Source: an uncultured Thermoleophilia bacterium
GTDB lineage: Bacteria; Actinomycetota; Thermoleophilia; UBA2241
Assembly (NCBI GenBank): GCA_903921965.1
Contig: CAIXSE010000642.1
Span: 1-5,133 of the forward strand
Direction of reading: 5' to 3'
Length of the DNA stretch: 5,133 nucleotides
A model generated the notes under the pieces. The model saw only the letters and a program-made list of their open reading frames with translations. It was not told where the DNA came from and made no database searches. Of this stretch, positions 1 to 5,133 are shown one piece after another. Positions within the stretch are counted from its first letter, which is position 1; each line of letters starts with the position of its first letter. A program made the translations under genes and the position numbers.

Positions 1-254
1 ATGTAGTGGTACAGCTGGCCCATGGACATGCCGCTAGCACGCGCGATGTCCCTGATCGAGCAGCCGTGGAAGCCCTTCTCGAACAGGACCGTGCTCGCGC
101 CCTCGACGATCTGCCGGCGGCGCAGCTCGGTGAGCTCCCGGTCCTGCGAGCTCGCCGGGAGCTCGCGCCCGGCCACGCGCTCCTGCATATCGGTCAGCGC
201 GCGGCCGGTCGCACCCATGGCCGCCGGATCGCTCGCGGTCAGCGGATCGCTCAC
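1..254 (-). CDS. TetR/AcrR-family transcriptional regulator, N-terminal part (cut by window edge)
   Basis: Reading leftward from GTG at 254 there is an open frame of 84 codons with no stop, running off the window. After about 44 mostly polar residues comes a typical TetR DNA-binding domain: a first helix starting near residue 45 (RRRQIVEGASTVLFEKGF, 45-62), then the helix-turn-helix at 65-84 (CSIRDIARASGMSMGQLYHY). TetR proteins are dimeric repressors whose C-terminal domain, missing here, binds a ligand. The GTG start is supported by GGAAGG seven bases upstream. ATG codons at residues 13 and 23 lack such a site, so the long N-terminal extension appears real but is not proven. The gene lies 40 bp downstream of the hydrolase on the same strand, so it is probably co-transcribed. 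It is the natural candidate to bind the 16-bp inverted repeat in the divergent promoter region. The family call is secure; the ligand is unknown. Confidence 0.88.
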   Translation of the reverse strand, partial: MSDPLTASDPAAMGATGRALTDMQERVAGRELPASSQDRELTELRRRQIVEGASTVLFEKGFHGCSIRDIARASGMSMGQLYHY

Positions 255-261
255 GACGTCA

Positions 262-267
262 CCTTCC
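262..267 (-). promoter_or_regulatory. Ribosome binding site of the TetR gene
   Basis: GGAAGG on the minus strand lies seven bases before the GTG at 254. It decides the start in favour of GTG over the internal ATG codons 13 and 23, which have no purine-rich site upstream. Confidence 0.6.
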
Positions 268-294
268 CTCGTGTCTCGCTCGTCGGCCGCCGCC

Positions 295-1284
295 CTACCT
301 GATCTCGTCCTCTTCCCAGCCACCGTCGACGCGCGGACGGACGACCTTGCCCTTCTTCTCCGCGGCACGGACCTTGTCGGCCTCCTCGTGCGCCCACTCC
401 CAGTACTTGTTCTCGTGCGGGGAGTGCTCGGTGGCGGTGACGTACATCTCGGAGGAGAAGGCGTTGCGCAGCTCGTTGGAGATGTCCTCCTTCCACGGCT
501 TGCGCAGCTGCTGCGTCGTGATGCGCCGGGTCACGCGCGAGCCCGTGCGCATGATGAGCTCGGCGATCTCCCAGGCGCGCGCGTACGCGGCCTCGGTGTC
601 GGGCAGGATCTCGTTGACCATGCCGAGGGCGAGCGCCTTGCGCGCGGTGATGACCTCGCCGGTCAGCTCGGCGTACGCGTACCGCTTGCGGCCCATGAGC
701 TCACGCCACGCGGTCTGGATGCCGTCGCCGGGGACCATGTTGACGCGGAAGTGCATCTCCGTCGTCCACGCGTCCTCGGTGCACAGGGTGATGTCGCAGA
801 ACAGCGGGATGTCGGTGTGGAAGGCGGCGCCGTTCCAGATGCCGATGGTGGGCACCTGCAGGTCGAAGATCTGGCCTTCGATGTTCTTGGTGCCGTCGAG
901 GTACTGGTACTCGTACAGCTTCCAGGCGTCGTCGCCCTGCGACTCGAACTCCTTCGTCTCCTCGTCCTTCTTGAGGCTGGCCTTGCCCATGCTCTTGATG
1001 AAGTCCTTGCCGGTGCCGCCGAGGATGATCACCTCGTTGTCCAGGTCGCGGCCCGCCAGGTCGAAGAACACGTGCAGGCCCTGGTGCGCCGGGGCGCCCC
1101 ACTGCATGCTGTCGCCGTCGGTGTGCAGGCGCGCCTCGAGGATGCCGTTCTCGCGTTTCATGAGCAGGAAGTGCCTGCACATCTCGCTGTACTCTTCGAA
1201 CGGCACGAAGGGGATCGTCCCCAGCTCGCTCGGCGGGATCTCCCTGCGCTTGCCGGCGTCGGACTCGTAGTTGGCCCTGATCAT
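295..1284 (-). CDS. 6-oxocamphor hydrolase-like crotonase-family protein (putative cyclic beta-diketone hydrolase)
   Basis: This 329-residue protein has a crotonase fold but matches, by recall, 6-oxocamphor hydrolase (OCH), which opens cyclic 1,3-diketones by retro-Claisen C-C cleavage without CoA. Shared stretches are FEEYSE (29-34), the HTDG and PAH segments (54-67), VIILGGTGKDF (85-95), VPTIGIWNG (144-152) and VPGDG (184-188). OCH active-site residues His45, His122, His145 and Asp154 have counterparts in His67, His156, His178 and Asp187. The usual Gly-rich oxyanion loop of CoA-dependent crotonases is replaced by AAFHTDIP (153-160), which argues against an ordinary enoyl-CoA hydratase. Oddities are a lysine/glutamate-rich insertion (about 99-137), a roughly 28-residue N-terminal lead and a charged C-terminal tail (about 285-329); OCH is near 257 residues. 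The ATG start has GGAGGT eight bases upstream. It is first in the leftward operon with the TetR gene. The subfamily is fairly sure, the substrate unknown; a CoA-thioester ring hydrolase is the main alternative. Confidence 0.82.
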   Translation of the reverse strand: MIRANYESDAGKRREIPPSELGTIPFVPFEEYSEMCRHFLLMKRENGILEARLHTDGDSMQWGAPAHQGLHVFFDLAGRDLDNEVIILGGTGKDFIKSMGKASLKKDEETKEFESQGDDAWKLYEYQYLDGTKNIEGQIFDLQVPTIGIWNGAAFHTDIPLFCDITLCTEDAWTTEMHFRVNMVPGDGIQTAWRELMGRKRYAYAELTGEVITARKALALGMVNEILPDTEAAYARAWEIAELIMRTGSRVTRRITTQQLRKPWKEDISNELRNAFSSEMYVTATEHSPHENKYWEWAHEEADKVRAAEKKGKVVRPRVDGGWEEDEIR

Positions 1285-1292
1285 CTCGCGCG

Positions 1293-1298
1293 ACCTCC
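1293..1298 (-). promoter_or_regulatory. Ribosome binding site of the hydrolase gene
   Basis: GGAGGT on the minus strand lies eight bases before the ATG at 1284. It is a near-ideal Shine-Dalgarno sequence and fixes this start, suggesting strong translation of the hydrolase. Confidence 0.75.
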
Positions 1299-1373
1299 CC
1301 GACTGGGTCTGTGTGGTCCGGGTGCCGACCGGCCGGCGCGGCTCGCCGGGCGGCGGATGCGTCGCGATTGCCC

Positions 1374-1402
1374 TAGATAGAGCGCTCGCTCTACGGTATA
1401 CT
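1374..1402 (+). promoter_or_regulatory. Candidate promoter of the dehydrogenase-transporter operon
   Basis: TAGATA (1374-1379, four of six matches to TTGACA) and TATACT (1397-1402, five of six matches to TATAAT) are separated by 17 bp, the ideal spacing. The stretch is more AT-rich than the surrounding DNA. Transcription would start near 1409, giving a leader of about 95 nt before the GTG at 1504. The inverted repeat 1378-1393 fills most of the spacer, so a bound repressor would block RNA polymerase. No equally good promoter is visible for the leftward hydrolase gene, but it must lie in this same 219-bp region and is probably covered by the same operator. The call rests on consensus matching only. 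Confidence 0.5.
1378..1393. promoter_or_regulatory. 16-bp inverted repeat, probable TetR operator
   Basis: TAGAGCG-CT-CGCTCTA is a perfect inverted repeat with 7-bp arms and a 2-bp centre. Size and symmetry fit the operators bound by dimeric TetR-family repressors of catabolic genes. It lies between the divergent hydrolase and dehydrogenase genes, within the spacer of the best rightward promoter, and a TetR-type gene sits in the leftward operon. Control of both operons plus autoregulation is the simplest reading. That the neighbouring TetR protein is the one that binds here is inferred. Confidence 0.68.
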
Positions 1403-1492
1403 CACCCGCAGCCTCCCCGGTGTCAAGCACTCCGGACAGACGGCTGAGCATTCCGAGACCGCACGCCGGCGCAGACGCGCCACACACGCGAG

Positions 1493-1498
1493 AAGGAG
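1493..1498 (+). promoter_or_regulatory. Ribosome binding site of the dehydrogenase gene
   Basis: AAGGAG lies five bases before GTG at 1504. It decides the start: the open frame continues upstream to an ATG at 1420, but those 28 codons carry no dehydrogenase sequence and have no comparable ribosome binding site. Confidence 0.7.
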
Positions 1499-1503
1499 TC
1501 CCT

Positions 1504-2316
1504 GTGGAGATCCGCTTCGACAACCAGGTCGCCGTCGTCACCGGCTCGGCGCGCGGCATCGGCTACCAGATCGCCGACATCCTCGTGAGCAGCGGCGCCA
1601 GGGTCGCGATGGTGGACATCCTCGAGGACCGCCTCGCGGCGTCGGCGGCCGAGCTGGCGAAGAAGGGCGAGGTCCGCGCCTACCCGCAGGACCTGCGCAG
1701 GATCGCCGAGATCAAACCGCTCGTCGAGAGGATCCGCGCCGAGATGGGCGAGATCGACGTGCTCATCCAGCCGGCCGCGGTGGGCCCGCAGTGCTACGCC
1801 GAGGACGTCACCGAGGAGGAGTGGGACGACGTCTTCGCCATCAACGCCAAGGCGCTCTTCTTCGTGATGCGCGAGGTGGTCGGCCAGTCGATGAAGCCGC
1901 GGAGGAAGGGCGCCGTCGTGAACTTCGCCTCCATCGCCGGCATCGTCGGCATGCGCAAGCCGCTGTGCTCGCCGATCTACAGCGGCAGCAAGGGCGCGGC
2001 CGCGGCGATCACCCGTCAGGCCGCCATGGAGTGGGCCGAGTACGGCATCACTGTGAACGGCATCGCCTCGGGCGGCGTGCTCACGGAGATGACGCTCGGC
2101 CTCATCGGCGACAGCATGGACAGGGCGACCGCGCTCGTGCCCCTCGGCCGCCTCTCGCAGCCGGAGGAGGTCGCCTCCCTCGCCGTGTACTACGCCGGCC
2201 CGCTGGCCGCCAACATCACCGGCCAGATCGTCGTCATCGACGGCGGCGGCTACGGCGCCCAGGCCGACCCCGGCTACCTCACCGACGAGCAGATCGCGGC
2301 GTATGCACGCCGCTGA
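1504..2316 (+). CDS. Short-chain dehydrogenase/reductase (SDR), NAD-type
   Basis: This 270-residue classical SDR starts at GTG. The Rossmann nucleotide-binding motif is TGSARGIG (13-20). Asp38 at the end of the second strand favours NAD(H) over NADP(H). The catalytic residues are Asn114, Ser143, Tyr159 and Lys163 (YSGSK). The C-terminal stretch GQIVVIDGGG is typical of the family. Two features are unusual. The structural NNAG motif is replaced by QPAA (89-92), and the Ser-to-Tyr spacing is 16 rather than the usual 13, because of extra residues in MRKPLCSPIY. Such enzymes interconvert alcohols and ketones in the cytoplasm. Beside a beta-diketone-type hydrolase, oxidation of a cyclic hydroxyketone or diol to the diketone is a reasonable guess. 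The gene is first in the rightward operon and overlaps the transporter gene by 14 nt. Family assignment is secure; the substrate is inferred from context only. Confidence 0.9.
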   Translation: MEIRFDNQVAVVTGSARGIGYQIADILVSSGARVAMVDILEDRLAASAAELAKKGEVRAYPQDLRRIAEIKPLVERIRAEMGEIDVLIQPAAVGPQCYAEDVTEEEWDDVFAINAKALFFVMREVVGQSMKPRRKGAVVNFASIAGIVGMRKPLCSPIYSGSKGAAAAITRQAAMEWAEYGITVNGIASGGVLTEMTLGLIGDSMDRATALVPLGRLSQPEEVASLAVYYAGPLAANITGQIVVIDGGGYGAQADPGYLTDEQIAAYARR

Positions 2317-3613
2317 CCCCGACAGACCCCGGACGCCGGCGGCGCGGGACGCGGCCGACGCCGCGCCGGTCACCGCCGGCGGCCGCCGCTGGATCGCGCT
2401 GGCCGGCTGCGTGGCCGCCAGCCTGTGCGCCGGCATCGGCTACGCCTGGAGCGTGTTCCAGAAGCCGCTGGCGGCCGGGGCCGGCTGGTCGGCCGCCGAC
2501 ATCGCCCTGAGCTTCACCCTGCTGCTCGGCGCCGGCGCCGTGGCCAGCATCGTCGCCGGCAAGGTCCAGCAGTACGTGAAGCCGCGCACCGTCATCCTGG
2601 CCGGCGGTGCGCTCATCGCCGTCGGGCTCGTCTGCCTGGCGTCCGTGCACTCGCTGGCCGGCGTGTACGCCTTCTCGTTCGTCGCCGGCCTCGGCATGGG
2701 CTCCGTCTACCCCGGCGGCACGATGACCAACGTCATCCGCTTCTTCCCCGACCGCCGTGGGATGGCATCGGGCATCCTCACCGCCGGGTACGGCGTCGGC
2801 GGCGTCGTCTGCGCTCCCCTCGCCGCCTTGCTCATCGGCCGCTACGGGATCACAACCACGCTCATCGCGCTCGGCGTCTTCTTCTTCGTCGCCATCGCCC
2901 TGAGCTCGCGGCTCGTGTACACCGCGCCCCACTTCGAAGACCACGAGGAGCCGCTCGTCGAGGTGTCGCCGCTCGACGGCGACGACACGGCGGCCGACCT
3001 CGACTGGCGCGGCATGCTGCACACCCCCGACTTCTACGTGCTCTTCGCGCTCTTCGTGGCCGGCACGTTCTCCGGCATGATGGTGCTCGGCCACGCCTCC
3101 CCCATCGCCCAGGCGACCCTCGGCGTCTCGCCGCAGGCGGCCGGCGTCGTGGTCAGCTTCGTCGCCCTCGGCATGGTGCTGGGCAAGGTCGGCTGGGGCA
3201 GCCTCTCCGACCGCATCGGGCGCTACCCGGTGTTCGCGGCGATGCTGCTGGTCGCCGCGCTCGCGCTCGTCGTGCTCTCGCAGGCCACCGCGTACTTCAG
3301 CGTCGTGCTGGCGCTCGCCACCGTCGGCCTGTGCTACGGGGGGTTCCTCTCGCTGATGGGGCCGGTGACCGCGGACGCCTTCGGCGCGCGGCACCTGGGC
3401 GTCAACTTCGGCATCATGTTCCTGACGGTCGCCGTGGCCGCCTTCGCCGGCCCGCGCGTGGCCGCGCAGGTGGCCGAGACCGACGGCGGCAGCTACTCGC
3501 GCGCCTTCGTGATCGCCGCCGTCATCAACGTCGCGGCCCTGGTGCTCGTCGCGGTCCACATGCTGCTGCGCCGTCGCCGTGAGGCGGTCGCGGCGCTCGA
3601 ACCCGGCTGCTGA
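2303..3613 (+). CDS. Major facilitator superfamily transporter, OFA (oxalate/formate antiporter) type
   Basis: This 436-residue integral membrane protein shows about twelve hydrophobic segments, near residues 30-50, 67-87, 96-114, 119-139, 155-175, 183-203, 243-263, 277-297, 309-327, 331-351, 366-386 and 401-421, with a long acidic central loop (about 207-240). Typical OFA-branch features are GIGYAWSVFQKPL in helix 1 (44-56) and FFPDRRGMASGIL (147-159). The MFS motif A is clear between helices 8 and 9 (GWGSLSDRIGR, 297-307). Known OFA members exchange or import small carboxylates such as oxalate and formate, but most are uncharacterised. The ATG lies inside the dehydrogenase gene (14-nt overlap) with no good ribosome binding site, so translational coupling is likely. 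A role in uptake of the substrate or export of an acid product is inferred from the neighbours. A strong terminator follows. Confidence 0.87.
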   Translation: MHAADPDRPRTPAARDAADAAPVTAGGRRWIALAGCVAASLCAGIGYAWSVFQKPLAAGAGWSAADIALSFTLLLGAGAVASIVAGKVQQYVKPRTVILAGGALIAVGLVCLASVHSLAGVYAFSFVAGLGMGSVYPGGTMTNVIRFFPDRRGMASGILTAGYGVGGVVCAPLAALLIGRYGITTTLIALGVFFFVAIALSSRLVYTAPHFEDHEEPLVEVSPLDGDDTAADLDWRGMLHTPDFYVLFALFVAGTFSGMMVLGHASPIAQATLGVSPQAAGVVVSFVALGMVLGKVGWGSLSDRIGRYPVFAAMLLVAALALVVLSQATAYFSVVLALATVGLCYGGFLSLMGPVTADAFGARHLGVNFGIMFLTVAVAAFAGPRVAAQVAETDGGSYSRAFVIAAVINVAALVLVAVHMLLRRRREAVAALEPGC

Positions 3614-3614
3614 C

Positions 3615-3630
3615 GCGGGGTCTGCCCCGC
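3615..3630 (+). other. Short hairpin just after the transporter stop codon
   Basis: GCGGGG-TCTG-CCCCGC forms a perfect 6-bp stem with a 4-nt loop, starting two bases past the stop codon. It has no T-tract. It may protect the 3' end of the mRNA or simply reflect base composition. Confidence 0.35.
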
Positions 3631-3653
3631 CCCGCACTCCTCCTCTGACGTAC

Positions 3654-3699
3654 ACCGGCCCGCTCCCTCTTCCGGGGAGCGGGCCGGTCTCTTTCGTGC
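3654..3699 (+). terminator. Rho-independent terminator of the dehydrogenase-transporter operon
   Basis: A perfect 14-bp stem (3654-3667 with 3675-3688) with a 7-nt loop is followed by the pyrimidine-rich CTCTTTC. It lies 40 bp past the transporter stop codon and separates this operon from the secreted-protein gene, which therefore needs its own promoter. Confidence 0.82.
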
Positions 3700-3706
3700 C
3701 CGAAGC

Positions 3707-3736
3707 CATAGGCCGAAAGGTATAGCCAAGCCTATG
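3707..3736. repeat. Inverted repeat upstream of the secreted-protein gene
   Basis: CATAGGC (3707-3713) and GCCTATG (3730-3736) are perfect 7-bp inverted copies separated by 16 bases, in the most AT-rich part of the 190-bp intergenic region. They could be an operator or an RNA hairpin. A possible -10 box, TACTAT (3744-3749), follows, but no good -35 box is visible at the right distance. No known riboswitch consensus was recognised. Confidence 0.45.
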
Positions 3737-3791
3737 TTTGTTGTACTATGCACGCGAGAGGCTCCGGGGGGGCACCCGGCGCCACGACATC

Positions 3792-3801
3792 GGAAGGGGA
3801 G
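3792..3801 (+). promoter_or_regulatory. Ribosome binding site of the secreted-protein gene
   Basis: GGAAGGGGAG lies two bases before the ATG at 3804, with its GGAAGG core six bases away. It decides this start over the upstream in-frame TTG at 3738, because a signal peptide begins directly at the 3804 ATG. Confidence 0.7.
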
Positions 3802-3803
3802 CC

Positions 3804-5012
3804 ATGTCACGTCTTGCGAAGTCCCTCACTCTGGCAGCACTCGTGCTCGCGCTGCTCGCGGCCCTGCCGGCCGTGGCGGGAGCCGGGTCGGCGAACAAGG
3901 TGAGCGCGCCCAAGCTCTCGACGGCGCCGGTGGTCGGCGAGCCGTTCGTGGTGTCCGGGGTGATCGCGCCGGCACCGACGGCGTCGTCACCCACCGTGGT
4001 CGACATCAGGCTCTACGCGGGCGTCGGCGGGGCCTGGGCGACGGTGGACACGTTCCGTGCCTCGCTGACCAAGACGCCGCAGGGAGCCAGGTACGACCGC
4101 ACCATCACCCTCGACGGAGACGGCGACTACGCCGTCCGCGCCCTCCTGTACCGCAGCGGGCGGCTCGTGAAGCGGTCCGCCCTGACGACCTTCAACGCGA
4201 CGGAGCCCCCTCTGCAGGTCCACATCGACTCCAACGTGAACGGGTGGCTGACCGCGGCGCTCCGCGACACCGTCGTCCCCGCCGGCACGCCGCTCGAGAT
4301 CGTCTTCAGCACCCCTTCGGACTGGCTGGCGGGCGACACCCAGAAGGAGAACGGCGCGGCCCACTTCATCTGGGGCGACTTCGAGAAGGTCGACGCCGAC
4401 GGGCTGGTCTGGCGCACACCGGGCCTGACCCCCGGTCGCTACGACTGGATGCGTGACGCGATGCCCAAGTGGGGCACCGGCTGCCTGGTCGTCGCCCAGA
4501 GCATCGCGATCGACAAGACCTCGCACGGCGACACGAACGCCCTTGCGTACCTGCCGGCCACCATCTCGTTCGGCGACGTCTCGGCCGAAGGCATGGGCTG
4601 CGACCGGAGCATCGCGTTCGACACCCGCGTCTTCGCGCAGACCACCGCCGACCCCCTCGTCTGGTACACGGCCGGCCTTGACTACGGCAGCTACCCCTGG
4701 AAGTGCTGGATGGATGCGTGCCACTACGGCACGCTGGTCGTTCCCAGCCCGGCCGAGAAGGTGACGATCGATTCGGACCCGCTCGACTCGACCACCACGG
4801 TGACCGCCGGCAAGGCGGTCGACATCGTCTTCACCGGCACCAGGATGGCGTGCTGGCGGACGATGTACTTCACCACGCCCGGCGACCTCACCAAGACGAG
4901 GTCCTACCCCGATCCGCTCACGTGGCACACCGACGGCCTCGCCCCCGGCACCTACGAGTGGCAGTGCTGGATGGGGCCGCAGTGCCACCACGGCACCGTG
5001 CTCGCGAAGTAG
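3804..5012 (+). CDS. Exported protein with Ig-like domain and three cupredoxin-like repeats
   Basis: This 402-residue protein has a signal peptide: basic MSRLAK, a hydrophobic core to about residue 22, and likely cleavage after an Ala in AVAGA (23-27). Residues about 31-133 form a beta-rich Ig-like domain. Three repeats follow, at about 138-231, 232-314 and 319-402. Each ends in a pattern like the C-terminal end of cupredoxins: GLxPGxYxW, then a Cys/His cluster, then GTLVV. Repeat 2 has Cys266 and Cys301-x4-Cys306-His307. Repeat 3 has Cys350 and Cys388-x5-Cys394-His395-His396. Repeat 1 keeps the frame (GRYDWM, GTGCLVV) but has only Cys227 there, and His187 further upstream. Copper or another metal, or disulfides, are possible. 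There is no sorting motif, C-terminal membrane anchor or S-layer domain, so it is probably released or held non-covalently. It is a single-gene unit between two terminators. Export is well supported, the cupredoxin-like fold moderately; the function is unknown. Confidence 0.8.
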   Translation: MSRLAKSLTLAALVLALLAALPAVAGAGSANKVSAPKLSTAPVVGEPFVVSGVIAPAPTASSPTVVDIRLYAGVGGAWATVDTFRASLTKTPQGARYDRTITLDGDGDYAVRALLYRSGRLVKRSALTTFNATEPPLQVHIDSNVNGWLTAALRDTVVPAGTPLEIVFSTPSDWLAGDTQKENGAAHFIWGDFEKVDADGLVWRTPGLTPGRYDWMRDAMPKWGTGCLVVAQSIAIDKTSHGDTNALAYLPATISFGDVSAEGMGCDRSIAFDTRVFAQTTADPLVWYTAGLDYGSYPWKCWMDACHYGTLVVPSPAEKVTIDSDPLDSTTTVTAGKAVDIVFTGTRMACWRTMYFTTPGDLTKTRSYPDPLTWHTDGLAPGTYEWQCWMGPQCHHGTVLAK

Positions 5013-5026
5013 AGCGCCGGAGACCG

Positions 5027-5070
5027 GACGGCCCGGGCGCCCCGCGTGCACGCGGGGCGCCCGGGCCGTC
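5027..5070. terminator. Perfect 44-nt palindrome, probable terminator without U-tract
   Basis: Positions 5027-5048 are exactly complementary to 5049-5070, giving about 20 G+C-rich base pairs closed by a TGCA loop. It begins 15 bp past the secreted-protein stop codon. No T-run follows on either side, as often seen for terminators in high-GC actinobacteria. Full symmetry means it could act in both directions. Confidence 0.7.
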
Positions 5071-5082
5071 GTACGTGAGGCA

Positions 5083-5100
5083 GCGGCGAGCCCTCGCCGC
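5083..5100. other. Second small hairpin after the palindrome
   Basis: GCGGCGAG-CC-CTCGCCGC has perfect 8-bp arms separated by two bases, so the innermost pairs would open to form a loop. It may support termination, possibly for a converging gene beyond the window. Apart from these two hairpins nothing is seen in 5013-5133. Confidence 0.4.
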
Positions 5101-5133
5101 GCCGTCACACGCCGGCGCTCAGGCCTGCTCGGC

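Noticed and set aside
295..1284. Ordinary enoyl-CoA hydratase or the BamA ring hydrolase
   Set aside because: The Gly-rich oxyanion loop is missing, and the sequence does not match the recalled BamA/Oah sequence, whereas 6-oxocamphor hydrolase matches along most of its length.
22..1380. A 452-codon open frame on the plus strand across the hydrolase and TetR genes
   Set aside because: Its translation is low-complexity Leu/Val/Arg/Ala sequence typical of an antisense shadow in GC-rich DNA. The opposite strand encodes recognisable proteins with ribosome binding sites.
1420..1503. Upstream ATG extension of the dehydrogenase
   Set aside because: The 28 extra residues have no SDR character, and AAGGAG sits just before the GTG at 1504.
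2279..3709. A 476-codon open frame on the minus strand opposite the transporter gene
   Set aside because: Composition is dominated by Gly, Asp, Glu, Arg and His with no motif. The plus strand encodes a clear twelve-helix transporter.
3738..3803. Upstream TTG start of the secreted protein
   Set aside because: It would place 22 mostly polar and basic residues before the signal peptide. The ATG at 3804 has its own ribosome binding site.
3701..3803. Cyclic di-GMP riboswitch upstream of the secreted-protein gene
   Set aside because: A GAAA stretch and short stems are present, but the conserved GGCAAACC and GGGACGCAAAGC segments of class I are absent.
3987..5108. A 373-codon open frame on the minus strand opposite the secreted-protein gene
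   Set aside because: Its translation is Arg/Gly/Val-rich without domains. It would also begin beyond the terminator palindrome, so it is taken as a shadow.
5119..5133. 3' end of a converging minus-strand gene (TGA at 5121-5119 preceded by codons for A-E-Q-A)
   Set aside because: Only four codons are visible, too few to support a gene, although the bidirectional palindrome would fit one.

Overview
The window is very GC-rich (roughly 70% by eye), with GC-ending codons, GTG as well as ATG starts and clear Shine-Dalgarno sequences. This suggests a high-GC actinobacterium. The secreted protein at the right end begins with a beta-rich domain that resembles, from memory, domains common in surface proteins of anaerobic Coriobacteriia-type actinobacteria. 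That placement is an inference only.

Left and centre (1-3613) form one divergent locus. Leftward, a crotonase-fold hydrolase (1284-295) is followed by the N-terminal part of a TetR-type regulator (254-1, cut by the window edge and carrying the helix-turn-helix). Rightward, an NAD-type short-chain dehydrogenase (1504-2316) overlaps by 14 nt a 12-helix transporter of the OFA (oxalate/formate antiporter) branch of the major facilitator superfamily (2303-3613). The 219-bp divergent region holds a 16-bp inverted repeat (7-bp arms, 2-bp centre) inside a plausible promoter, as expected for the operator of the neighbouring TetR protein. The hydrolase is not a normal enoyl-CoA hydratase. It resembles 6-oxocamphor hydrolase, with matching active-site His and Asp positions and without the usual Gly-rich CoA-thioester oxyanion loop. 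A coherent reading is a regulated cassette for an alicyclic compound: the dehydrogenase makes a cyclic 1,3-diketone, the hydrolase opens the ring by retro-Claisen cleavage to a keto acid, and the transporter moves a carboxylate. The substrate cannot be read from the sequence.

A 14-bp-stem terminator (3654-3688) closes that locus. The right part (3804-5012) is a single gene for an exported 402-residue protein: signal peptide, one beta-rich Ig-like domain, then three tandem cupredoxin-like repeats. Repeats 2 and 3 carry an unusual Cys...Cys-x4/5-Cys-His pattern that could bind metal, and repeat 1 has lost most of it. The gene is followed by a perfect 44-nt palindrome and a second small hairpin, probably a terminator without a U-tract. 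The last 60 bases hold no gene that can be supported.
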